Assembly: GCF_032999765.1 (NCBI RefSeq)
Contig: NZ_CP136051.1
Location: 2,890,417-2,954,416, forward strand
Reading direction: 5' to 3'
Source: Imperialibacter roseus
GTDB taxonomy: Bacteria; Bacteroidota; Bacteroidia; Cytophagales; Cyclobacteriaceae
DNA length: 64,000 nt
Shown in pieces: positions 46,559 through 54,403 of this stretch (positions are counted from its first letter, which is position 1; each line of letters begins with the position of its first letter). The notes beneath the pieces are model-generated. The model made no database searches. It had not been told where the DNA came from and saw only the letters and a list, made by a program, of their open reading frames with translations. The translations under genes and the position numbers were made by a program.

Positions 46559-48444
46559 ACCACCAATTTATAACGTGACAAGTACAAGTTCACCTCGGTT
46601 CCACCATCATTCCGGATATCTATCTCAGCTTTGACTTTACGACTGAGCGACCGAATCATCTTCCATCCAAAAGAATTAGACTGCTCCAGAGTGGCTGCGT
46701 CCATTCCTTTGCCATTGTCCTTAACCGTTACGTTCAGTTTCTCGTCTGCTTCCCACATTTTTATGCTTATTCGTCCGCCCGGCTTGTCAAATGCATACTT
46801 AAGGCTGTTCGAAATCAGCTCATTAAGAATCAGCCCCAGGGGGATCACCGAATCAATATCGAGCTTCAGCTCGTTAGTTTCTATCTCCACATCTACTTCA
46901 TTTTTCCCAAAAGCCGTGAGAAGTTCTCCTGTCAGGTTTTCAAGATACGTGTCAATGCTAACTCCCCGTATGTCCTCCGCACTGTATAATTTCTGATGAA
47001 TCAATGCCATAGACCTGACCCTGTTTTGGCCTTCCATCACCGCATCCACAGCCGCTTCGTCTTTCAAGCTACCAGCCTGAAGTTTGAGCAAACTAGAAAT
47101 CACCTGCAGGTTGTTCTTTACTCTATGATGAATCTCTTTGAGGAGGATTTCTCTCTCATCCAGCGCTTCCGATATTTGGAGGTTCTTCTGCTTCAATACT
47201 TTGGAAGTCCTTTGTTTTTCTCTGTACCGGTGCCCGGCAAACCCTGCCAGAATAAGAAAAATGACGGCCACCAAAATGAATATATTTCGCTGGTTAATCG
47301 ACTTCGCCAGCACCAGGTCGGTGGTCTTTTTTTCCAGCTCAAGCCCCGTAATTTTGAGTTCCTGCTGTTCGGACTGATACTTTCGCTCAAGCTCAGTTAT
47401 CTGCTGCTGAACAGATTGAGATAAGTATTTGTCCTTGACTTGCACAAAAGCCTCTAAAAGTGCCAGCGCCTCGGCATGACTACCGCTGGCCTTTTTCAAC
47501 TCATACGACAGCTGGTAGTACGCCATTTGCTTTTCCAAAAAGGCTTCGGACTGCATGTAGACACTCATTTTGTCCAGGTACGATTGCGCCAATTCATAAT
47601 TATCCTGGTCCCGATACAGCCTGGCCAGGTTATAGTACAATTCCATTCTGAATTCCGAATCACCGGGATATCCAACAAATTTTTCTGCCGCCTTGAAAGC
47701 CCTTAGAGCTGCATCGGCATTGCCCACACCCTTTTGAGACAGGGCTATATTTAACCATGCACCGGCTATTTCGCTGGTATCCTGCAGGATGAGTGCAATT
47801 TTTAACGTTTCCTGTGAATACAAGAGCGCCGTATCAAAGCTTTCTGTGGAAACGTACAAGCTCGACAAATTGAAGTAGGCGTTCAAAATGCCCACTGTAT
47901 CTTTCAATTGCTTTTTAATCGCCAGCGATCTAGCGTACGCACTGGCGGCCTGTTCATATTTGCCCGACCTTTTGTAAACCTGTCCAAGATTATTCAGGCT
48001 GTAGGATAAATATTTCTTTTCGTCCAGGCTTTCAAAGATCGGGCGAGCTATCTCGTAATAGAAGGCAGCTGAGTCAAGGAAGCCTCTGTAAAACAAATTC
48101 ACGCCAATATTCAAGTAGGACTTCCCCATCCCCAGGCTGTCGTCGTTGGCAAGACTTACGTTGAGCGATTTACGATAATAGACTAGAGCCGAATCAAATT
48201 CATTCAAAAACCCATAGGCCAGCCCCTGCTTGATGAGAGCCTCCCTGGTAGCTTTTGGGTCGTTAACTTCCTGGGCAATCGCCAATAGTTTGGAGGCATA
48301 GGTAAAAGCCGAATCCGCCCTCACGCCCAACCATTTTTGAAATTTCGCTTCGTATGCCGTAGCGTCGGTCTGGCCTTTTGCGCAGAAATGAAAGAAGAAG
48401 AAGATAATAGCCGCTGCGAGGCTCCAAACTTTGCTCTTGACCAT
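46555..48444 (-). CDS. TPR-domain sensor histidine kinase (HisKA_2)
   Basis: 629 residues. A signal peptide (residues 7-24) leads to an extracytoplasmic array of about seven tetratricopeptide repeats (40-330), for example YLNIGVNLFYRGFLDSAAFY and SLNNLGQVYKRSGKYEQAA. Then come a membrane segment (about 385-403), a coiled coil, a HisKA_2 phospho-acceptor domain (LLKEIHHRVKNNLQVISSLL) and HATPase_c (NELISNSLKYAF, VKDNGKGMD). Such kinases read an outside protein or peptide state through the TPRs and signal to LytTR regulators; here the regulator gene overlaps by 4 nt. Confidence 0.93.
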   Translation of the reverse strand: MVKSKVWSLAAAIIFFFFHFCAKGQTDATAYEAKFQKWLGVRADSAFTYASKLLAIAQEVNDPKATREALIKQGLAYGFLNEFDSALVYYRKSLNVSLANDDSLGMGKSYLNIGVNLFYRGFLDSAAFYYEIARPIFESLDEKKYLSYSLNNLGQVYKRSGKYEQAASAYARSLAIKKQLKDTVGILNAYFNLSSLYVSTESFDTALLYSQETLKIALILQDTSEIAGAWLNIALSQKGVGNADAALRAFKAAEKFVGYPGDSEFRMELYYNLARLYRDQDNYELAQSYLDKMSVYMQSEAFLEKQMAYYQLSYELKKASGSHAEALALLEAFVQVKDKYLSQSVQQQITELERKYQSEQQELKITGLELEKKTTDLVLAKSINQRNIFILVAVIFLILAGFAGHRYREKQRTSKVLKQKNLQISEALDEREILLKEIHHRVKNNLQVISSLLKLQAGSLKDEAAVDAVMEGQNRVRSMALIHQKLYSAEDIRGVSIDTYLENLTGELLTAFGKNEVDVEIETNELKLDIDSVIPLGLILNELISNSLKYAFDKPGGRISIKMWEADEKLNVTVKDNGKGMDAATLEQSNSFGWKMIRSLSRKVKAEIDIRNDGGTEVNLYLSRYKLVV

Positions 48445-48870
48445 GAATCATTTCCAGTGTATCGCTAAGATAACCGTCATGAGCTATTAACCGAAGAAAT
48501 GTCTTCAATATACAGGTCATCTTATGGTCGGCGGTTGCAGCGGGCTTCCTATGGCGATGAAACGCCAACTAAGGCTTTGCGGCGGGGAAACGGTGGGCTA
48601 ATGCTATCATAAACTCAGGTAGACACATCGTCACTCAGCGTTATTTGCCTGTGATTTTCAGAACTTTATACGATTCCTTTCCGCCAGGTGGTGGATGCGA
48701 AGCGGCTGTTTTTGGTTCGGCAGCTATTTAGGTTTGCTTTGCTTAGTATCCTCACCTCCTCTCGAGCCCTTGTCAAATTCTTTTAAATAGCAGCTATGAG
48801 TTATCAGGAAAAACGGAATACCTGTAGTATCTCAGCATCAACAAGGTTCAGGCAGCCCGCTGCCAACATT
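48445..48870. other. Intergenic region with no recognised gene
   Basis: This 426-nt stretch lies between the kinase gene and the sigma-factor operon's last gene. It has no convincing reading frame on either strand and no tRNA or repeat that I can see. The right side near the kinase start should hold the kinase promoter. Confidence 0.5.
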
Positions 48871-49527
48871 TCACCTCCTCAACTCCTCCATGTCAGCCAG
48901 CATTTCTTGAAGCCTGTTCATCACATTCCCATAAATCAGCTTCAGTTCAAACTTGTAAAGACGGCCGCCAAAGAAAGCCAGTAGGAAAACTGCCAACATT
49001 ACGCCGATGATCCCGATGAGGGAAATACCGCCGACTAAATAGGTATCGGGATAATGAGTCAGTATTTTGTTCATCAGCGCATCACCCAACATCCTTCCAT
49101 CAATCTCAAAAAACCAAAAACCGGCCAACATGGAAAGAAACACCCAGGGGTAGTTGAATGCCGACATTTTTGTGTTGATGGAAATTTGCTCCTTCATCCA
49201 GCCATCGAATGCTTTGAGGTATTGATAGCTGCTTACGCTTTTATCAATTTTCTTTAATCCATTCGAAAGCCGCTTGTTAACGACTGCCACCGCATTGAGA
49301 AGCAAAAACATGGGTACTCCCATATAAGCCATGCCGAACAAAAAACTTACCGGCAACAACACGACAGAAAAAATGAGGATGGCGATCAGATTAATCTCAA
49401 ACATCCTTTTAAACTTATCGACAATATGCTTCGACTTTTGGCTGTATAACTGATTGATCTTCGGTGCCACCAAAGCATCGCTTACCAAAAACCCTTCCTT
49501 CCAAATAGCTTCAATTGACCTTTCCAT
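48871..49527 (-). CDS. Membrane protein encoded with ECF sigma factor, possible anti-sigma factor
   Basis: 218 residues. Residues 1-45 are cytoplasmic and charged (SIEAIWKEGFLVSDALVAPK), followed by about four membrane segments (near 47-90, 125-145, 165-190) and a cytoplasmic helical tail. Its start overlaps the sigma-factor gene by 17 nt, so both are co-translated. Position and topology suit an anti-sigma factor that holds the sigma factor at the membrane, but I see no classical zinc-binding anti-sigma motif. Function is inferred from context. Confidence 0.7.
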   Translation of the reverse strand: MERSIEAIWKEGFLVSDALVAPKINQLYSQKSKHIVDKFKRMFEINLIAILIFSVVLLPVSFLFGMAYMGVPMFLLLNAVAVVNKRLSNGLKKIDKSVSSYQYLKAFDGWMKEQISINTKMSAFNYPWVFLSMLAGFWFFEIDGRMLGDALMNKILTHYPDTYLVGGISLIGIIGVMLAVFLLAFFGGRLYKFELKLIYGNVMNRLQEMLADMEELRR

Positions 49528-50002
49528 CCAATATTACTTTTAGTCGATCCTTGATTCGTTTAATCCGCACACCAATATTATTGGCATTGGTGCCGGTTAT
49601 CTCGGCGATTTCCTGATAGCTCTTTTCGTCGAGGTAGAGCAAAACCACTCCTCTGTCAACCTCAGAAAGCTGTTTGATAGCAGCGTATAACTCGTTGAGC
49701 GACTCGTTGGCAAATGCCCGGCTGTCTTCGGTAGCCTCATCCGGCAGGTAGTCGGACGCAAAGTGCTGCGGGTCGTTTTTCCTTTTCTTCAATAAGGTAA
49801 GGCAAACATTCAGGGCCACCCGATACACCCAGGTCGACCACTGCGACTCCTCTCTGAAATTGGCATGACTCCTCCAAATCTGCAGGCATACCTCCTGATA
49901 GTAATCTTCAAAATCTTCCTGGGTATTGGTGTATGCCCGGCAAATCTTGATGATGATGCCCGAAAACGGCAAAATCATGGACGTATAAAAGTCGCTGCTC
50001 AA
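49511..50002 (-). CDS. ECF RNA polymerase sigma factor
   Basis: 163 residues, the normal length. Region 2 is seen in DFEDYYQEVCLQIWRSHANF followed by WSTWVYRVALNVCLTLLKK. Region 4 is seen in LSEVDRGVVLLYLDEKSYQEI and TGTNANNIGVRIKRIKDRL. It directs RNA polymerase to a small regulon, probably released on a cell-surface signal by the membrane protein whose gene overlaps its 3' end. No FecR gene is nearby, so it is not a TonB-transducing (FecI) system. Confidence 0.93.
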   Translation of the reverse strand: MSSDFYTSMILPFSGIIIKICRAYTNTQEDFEDYYQEVCLQIWRSHANFREESQWSTWVYRVALNVCLTLLKKRKNDPQHFASDYLPDEATEDSRAFANESLNELYAAIKQLSEVDRGVVLLYLDEKSYQEIAEITGTNANNIGVRIKRIKDRLKVILDGKVN

Positions 50003-50136
50003 ATCTTTTACCTTGGTTGGTGGCCAAAGTTGGGGATTATTACACCCGGGGCATTCCCTTTTTGATATTTTTTGAGGAGCGGAGGTGGAATCAACTGTTA
50101 CTGATCACAGCGGCGACAAAAGGCGTTTGCGCTCAG

Positions 50137-50592
50137 TTATTTAAATTCAACATTTAACACCCTATCTTGTGCTTCCGCCTGAGCGTCGAGATAGCGCCCA
50201 ACTACCAAACCAAAAGCGATTCCAAAACTAATCCCGAGAGAGCTCCCGAGGGTTTTGTCAATCATCATTCCAAACATGCCACCAAAGGCCACCCCAAAGG
50301 CAATTCCCAGTGCTGTATAGTGGCCTTTTGGAATAAGCGAAAACTTGTTTTTCAAAAACTGCTGAAACTTAGCTAGCTTCCTTCTAAGGTGTCTTTTTCT
50401 GTTTTCCTGGTAGGCATCCAATTCCATGACGTCCAGCTCGCTTTCTACTGCGGCAAGGTCCTCTGCGGACAACTGTCTGGTTTGCAAGTCCAGCAGTATA
50501 CCAATCATGTTTTGTAAAATCTTGATCTCAGATTTTTTCTCGGCCCTGGCTTTTTCTGTCTTGAGCAGTTCAATGGCTTCATCAATTTTCAT
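50137..50592 (-). CDS. Small glycine-rich membrane protein
   Basis: 151 residues. The N-terminal 60 residues are a charged helix (IDEAIELLKTEKARAEKKSE). A basic linker (KRHLRRKLAKF) follows, then two closely spaced hydrophobic segments rich in Gly (GIAFGVAFGGMFGMMIDK, then GISFGIAFGLVVGRY), separated by an Asp-Lys-containing turn. This glycine-zipper hairpin suggests membrane insertion and oligomer formation. It lies just after the ECF sigma gene's promoter region and reads the same way but with its own gap. Function unknown. Confidence 0.7.
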   Translation of the reverse strand: MKIDEAIELLKTEKARAEKKSEIKILQNMIGILLDLQTRQLSAEDLAAVESELDVMELDAYQENRKRHLRRKLAKFQQFLKNKFSLIPKGHYTALGIAFGVAFGGMFGMMIDKTLGSSLGISFGIAFGLVVGRYLDAQAEAQDRVLNVEFK

Positions 50593-50744
50593 AAGCGTTT
50601 TCTCTGGTTAGTGGCAGAAAGAAAAAAAACTTACACCCAGTCCAAAGAAATTTGAATAAACGCAGACAGGTCAGTGCACCGGGGCTGTCTTTGTCATTGC
50701 TACCACAATGTTTGCTGGTAGATAGCGCCCATTACTTGCAGTCT

Positions 50745-51068
50745 TTATTCCTTCCCTTTCTTTTTTAGCAGTACTTCCAGGCTGCTCAGGTGTTGTTTCC
50801 AGAATTTCTCGAAGTGATTTATCCAACTTTGAATCTCTTCGAAACCCTGAGAGTTAAGGCTACAAAGACGCTCTCTTCCCCTTTCTTCTATCGTGATGAA
50901 GCCGGTATCCACCAGCACTTTGATATGTTTGGACACAGCCGGCCTGCTGATTTTAAAAGACTCCGCCAGGGTATTGATGCTACTTTTTTCTTTGGTGAGT
51001 AGCATCAAAATCTCCCGACGGTTTTTGTCGGCGAGCGCCAGAAAGCTATCGTATTGTGTGTGCGTCAT
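50745..51068 (-). CDS. ArsR-family transcriptional regulator
   Basis: 107 residues from the ATG at 51068; an upstream start at 51107 lies well inside the preceding gene. The winged helix reads YDSFLALADKNRREILMLLT, then INTLAESFKISRPAVSKHIKVL with VDTGFITIEERGRERL. There are no metal-binding Cys motifs, so it is of the SRPBCC-associated SdpR-like type. It overlaps the SRPBCC gene by 23 nt and is the last gene of a three-gene operon. It probably represses that operon at the perfect inverted repeat at 51894-51937. Confidence 0.9.
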   Translation of the reverse strand: MTHTQYDSFLALADKNRREILMLLTKEKSSINTLAESFKISRPAVSKHIKVLVDTGFITIEERGRERLCSLNSQGFEEIQSWINHFEKFWKQHLSSLEVLLKKKGKE

Positions 51069-51507
51069 GATATGTTTCGTTAAGCACGGTGGCAAGGCGC
51101 TTGCCAAAGAATTTACCCCAGCCTTTTTCCATGATAAAGGCAGTGAAGGCTCCTTTAAGCCCCTGAAACCCTGTATGTGAAAGATGAAGCTCTGTGCCCC
51201 CGTTCTTCTCTACCAACGTGTAGGTAACCACAGTATCTAATGAAAGCTCACCGGGTCGTGGCCCACCCTTCAGAGCATAGGCCAGTTTCTTTTTTGGTAC
51301 TACCTCCAGCACTTCCATATACATGATGCCGTCCCAGCCCCGGCGGGCCTTTTGCCTCGATATCCACTGAAAGCCTGGCTCGGCCTGAAAAGGCTCGTCT
51401 CTATGAATGGTGCTCCACTGTTTAAGCAAATCTGCATCGGTCAGGTAATCCCAAATAGTATCTATAGGATACGAATAGAACCATTTTAAGTGTATTTCCT
51501 TTTTCAT
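51046..51507 (-). CDS. SRPBCC (AHSA1-like) domain protein
   Basis: 153 residues. The fold signature is clear: IHLKWFYSYPIDTIWDYLTD, FQWISRQKARRGWDGIMYMEVLEV, and a C-terminal helix GGTELHLSHTGFQGLKGAFT. This START-like cavity fold binds a hydrophobic ligand or acts as a small chaperone-type cofactor. It lies between a VOC-domain gene (4 nt upstream) and the overlapping ArsR gene. In such operons the SRPBCC protein often gives the ligand response; the ligand is unknown. Confidence 0.88.
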   Translation of the reverse strand: MKKEIHLKWFYSYPIDTIWDYLTDADLLKQWSTIHRDEPFQAEPGFQWISRQKARRGWDGIMYMEVLEVVPKKKLAYALKGGPRPGELSLDTVVTYTLVEKNGGTELHLSHTGFQGLKGAFTAFIMEKGWGKFFGKRLATVLNETYHDAHTIR

Positions 51508-51511
51508 TATA

Positions 51512-51871
51512 CTAAGCGTTTTTTTGGTTCAAGCTCCATGTGTTGCCGTCGGGGTCTTCGATAGAAGCAAACTTACCCCAGGGGGTATCATCAATCTTAC
51601 CAACCTCGATGCCATTGGCAGTCAACTTTTTAATGTCTCCAGCGATATCGTCGGTGTTGATCACTGCTGCCTGTAGACTCCCGGCTGGCATTTTAGGGAA
51701 CCATGTCACCAATGTGATGGTCGTTTCGCCTTTGGGAAAACCCATCTGTATCCACAACTGGTCTCCCTGAAAAGGCGCTTCTACCACTATATGAAGCCCC
51801 ATTTTCAAATAAAATTCTTTTGCTCGCTGCTGGTCTGACACCGGCACTGATAGTACGTCGATCCTGTTCAT
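51512..51871 (-). CDS. VOC superfamily (glyoxalase/bleomycin resistance-like) protein
   Basis: 119 residues. Two beta-alpha-beta-beta-beta modules are visible: IDVLSVPVSDQQRAKEFYLK and VINTDDIAGDIKKLTANGIEV, ending in FASIEDPDGNTWSLNQ. The second Glu and the DPDGN turn are typical. The family includes dioxygenases, glyoxalases and binding proteins, so the reaction is open. It starts the VOC-SRPBCC-ArsR operon, 22 nt after a perfect inverted repeat. Confidence 0.9.
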   Translation of the reverse strand: MNRIDVLSVPVSDQQRAKEFYLKMGLHIVVEAPFQGDQLWIQMGFPKGETTITLVTWFPKMPAGSLQAAVINTDDIAGDIKKLTANGIEVGKIDDTPWGKFASIEDPDGNTWSLNQKNA

Positions 51872-51893
51872 ACTGCTATGTGTTTTATGTTAT

Positions 51894-51937
51894 GTGAATC
51901 AAAAGTTACACAATTATATATGTAACTTTTGATTCAC
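51894..51937. promoter_or_regulatory. Perfect 17-bp inverted repeat upstream of the VOC-SRPBCC-ArsR operon
   Basis: GTGAATCAAAAGTTACA (51894-51910) and its exact complement TGTAACTTTTGATTCAC (51921-51937) flank a 10-nt AT spacer. It lies 22 nt before the VOC start on the minus strand, in the promoter region, and includes an inner GTTAC...GTAAC typical of ArsR-type operators. It has no T-run, so it is read as an operator rather than a terminator. Confidence 0.8.
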
Positions 51938-52025
51938 GCAATTTTTACAACATTTTTTCTGTGTAGTAATTATTGTGGCTTTACTTATCGTCTTCTTGAG
52001 AAACTTTGAGGCAGAAAATTTTCAA

Positions 52026-52805
52026 TTACTTACGCCTCGCTTCCTCGGCGGCTAACAATTTTATGATTTTCTTGTCGCTGGCACTTAGCTGATCGTCCAC
52101 GTTATCGTAGCGTGGCTCGTACCAACTGGCATTAGCGAAGTAAGCCCTGACGCTATCGGTCTTAAACCTGTAGCCATACCTGGCGAAAATAAGGTTTCTG
52201 GAGTAAGACAAATCGTGTTTATCAAGTTCTGCTAAAGGAGTGATTTGGTCGTTCAGCAAAACGAACAGCACCTGTTCAACGGTTGGCGGTGCGCTGGTTC
52301 TTTTCTGCACGTCTGACTCACCGTCCTCTTCATACTCTCAATGCTCCGTTTCGGCCAGAAAGAACTTTTGTTGAAAGAAACCAAAAGTAATACCCTCTTC
52401 ACGGTTCATTAGGAAAGTATACCGGCTGATCAAAGTTTCCCCTCCTATCACCACCATAATTATCATGTGCTGGCAGGTAATAGGATCGCAGGCAATATTG
52501 TAATGCATGGCCAAAGCATAGGCGTCCGGACCAACATTTTCAGCCCCCATAAGAGTGATCATTTCCTTACCCTCATCTACTCCGAAAAAGCTGTTAAAGT
52601 TTGTGGGGACGTAAACACCCTCCCGGTCGGCCAGACTGACCAGATAACTTAGGGAGGTGGTATTTTCTTCGCTACTCTCATTCTCCTGTACAATGGGTGT
52701 TTCGGTGGCCACTGCCGTGGTATCCACATTAGAATTGGGCTTATCGGCCGTACCACACGAAAAGATGGCCAACGATAAAGCAACCGGTAGAAAATACTTG
52801 GTCAT
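52026..52805 (-). pseudogene. Lipoprotein-YARHG gene interrupted by an in-frame TGA
   Basis: The frame starts at the ATG at 52805 with MTKYFLPVALSLAIFSC (lipobox cysteine 17), an acidic linker and a small domain. It meets TGA (minus strand, 52338-52340) after FFLAETEH. The same frame continues without a shift through EYEEDGESDVQKRT into LSYSRNLIFARYGYRFKTDS, then YFANASWYEPRYDN, a clear YARHG domain ending at 52026. Lipoproteins with a C-terminal YARHG domain are common in this phylum, so one gene has been split by a single nonsense codon. The first 155 residues could still be made as a shorter lipoprotein; an internal GTG at 52310 could start the second half but lacks any signal peptide. Confidence 0.8.
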
Positions 52806-53008
52806 AGAAAGTTTAGTTAGGAATAAAGTCACGTTAAAAGAGTCCGATCAATCTAGATATTTCCTGCGAATTCTAACTCTCCCGCACTGCTTCTACACAA
52901 ACTTTTTGGCACTATTCACAAACAATTTGAGGCCATCAATCAAGTGAATAATTCTCGTCAATTCGCCCGGCTTAGTTCAAATGGCTTTCACCGACTTCGG
53001 AGGAGCTC

Positions 53009-54175
53009 TCATGTATCACCGAAAACCAAAGCAATGCTGGCCAATCCAATCATCACAAAACTGATGGCTAGTGGCAAAACACCAACCGTCATCAGGTGGC
53101 TGATTACGGCACCAAGCGAGGCCCCGGTGAAAAAGAAAATGGTGCCGTACACAGCCGAGGCCAGCCCTGCTGTCTCGCCCATTGGCTCCATGGCCAGGGC
53201 GCTGCTGTTTGGTTCAATCGCCAGGTTGATCGACATCAAAAGCGCTATTGCCGTAAAGAACGGGATCATGGCAGGTGGATCGGTGGTGATTAGGGTTATG
53301 GCCAGTAAACCTGCCGCCACCAGGGTGTACAGCAGCACGAGCCCCCTGATCGTACGTTTGGCACCAAACCTGAAAGTAAGTCTGGAGTTCATCAGACTGG
53401 AAAACGACATCAGGAGCCCTGTTCCCGCAAAAATCCATGCAAATAGTTCAGGTCGGCCGAATATTTCACCTACTATGCGATCGGCGCTGGCTACCCAGGA
53501 GCTGAGTGCTGAAAACAGCAATGTGGTTGCCAATGTGTACCTTAGAAAGACCCGGTTCCCAATTACTCCCTTCACAGACCGCCGGATAGTTGGCCAGTCT
53601 ATCAATGATCTTTTCTCCTGGGGAAGAGACTCTTCCAAACGCAGCGACCATATGAACACAAACACGGCAAAAACAGGCGGAGCAAGGAATACAGCCTGCC
53701 ACGAGGCTACAGAAAGTATGGCAAGCCCAAGAAATGGCGCCAGCACTGGAGTAAAGAGGAAGATAGTAAAAATCAACGACATGGTGTGAGCCATCTTGTC
53801 GCCGACAAACCTATCCCGAACGCCGGCAATGGTGGTCATAAAAACAGCTGAGGCTCCCACGCCAGCCACAAATCTGGCCGCCAGCATCAGCTCGAGACTT
53901 GGGGAAAAAACTGCCGCAATTCCACCTGCAAAATAAAGAGGAAAGCCAATCCTCAGTGTGAACAAGCGTCCGAACCGATCCGACAGGATACCGAACACGA
54001 TCTGCGCCATTTGCCCGAGAAAAAAGAACGTAATAACGTTAGATGTTGCCGTTGATGATGCTGGCAATCCAAAATGAGCCCGCAGGTCACCAAGCGCTGG
54101 CAGCATAACGTCGATGCCAAGGGCTGTAAGCATCATAGTACAAGCAGATAGGGCAATAAATTCTCCAGTTTTCAT
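53009..54175 (-). CDS. MFS multidrug efflux transporter (Bcr/CflA type)
   Basis: 388 residues, twelve hydrophobic membrane segments. The first reads ALSACTMMLTALGIDVMLPAL, and the cytoplasmic loop carries GILSDRFGRLFTLRIG, the drug/H+ antiporter motif. The length and DxMLPALGDLRxHF start fit Bcr/CflA-type transporters of 14-TMS-lacking DHA1 exporters. It should export a small drug or metabolite by proton antiport. The neighbouring genes give no hint of the substrate. Confidence 0.88.
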   Translation of the reverse strand: MKTGEFIALSACTMMLTALGIDVMLPALGDLRAHFGLPASSTATSNVITFFFLGQMAQIVFGILSDRFGRLFTLRIGFPLYFAGGIAAVFSPSLELMLAARFVAGVGASAVFMTTIAGVRDRFVGDKMAHTMSLIFTIFLFTPVLAPFLGLAILSVASWQAVFLAPPVFAVFVFIWSLRLEESLPQEKRSLIDWPTIRRSVKGVIGNRVFLRYTLATTLLFSALSSWVASADRIVGEIFGRPELFAWIFAGTGLLMSFSSLMNSRLTFRFGAKRTIRGLVLLYTLVAAGLLAITLITTDPPAMIPFFTAIALLMSINLAIEPNSSALAMEPMGETAGLASAVYGTIFFFTGASLGAVISHLMTVGVLPLAISFVMIGLASIALVFGDT

Positions 54176-54376
54176 ATCTATATCACAAAATCCGACGCTG
54201 ATTCCGTACAGCTTACTATCATTTTTTATCGCTATGTGTGACCAGAATCAAAAGTATTTGAAAATACTGGCAATGTTCCATTCACACGGATTCGATTAAG
54301 CTCCGGAGTAACAGTACAAACAGCTACCCATTCCCCAAATTCGGCTTGCAATGGTGGCTTCCAGCAAACTTATTGA

Positions 54377-54384
54377 TACCTTTG
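54377..54384 (+). promoter_or_regulatory. -7 promoter element for the ABC-F gene
   Basis: TACCTTTG matches the TAnnTTTG consensus exactly and ends 19 nt before the ATG at 54404, giving a short leader. An upstream -33 box is not clear. Confidence 0.6.
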
Positions 54385-54403
54385 CGGCCTAATTCAGTAA
54401 ATT

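Noticed and set aside
48445-48870. A hidden gene or RNA in the 426-nt gap
   Set aside because: No frame with convincing coding character, no tRNA cloverleaf and no strong hairpin was seen on either strand.
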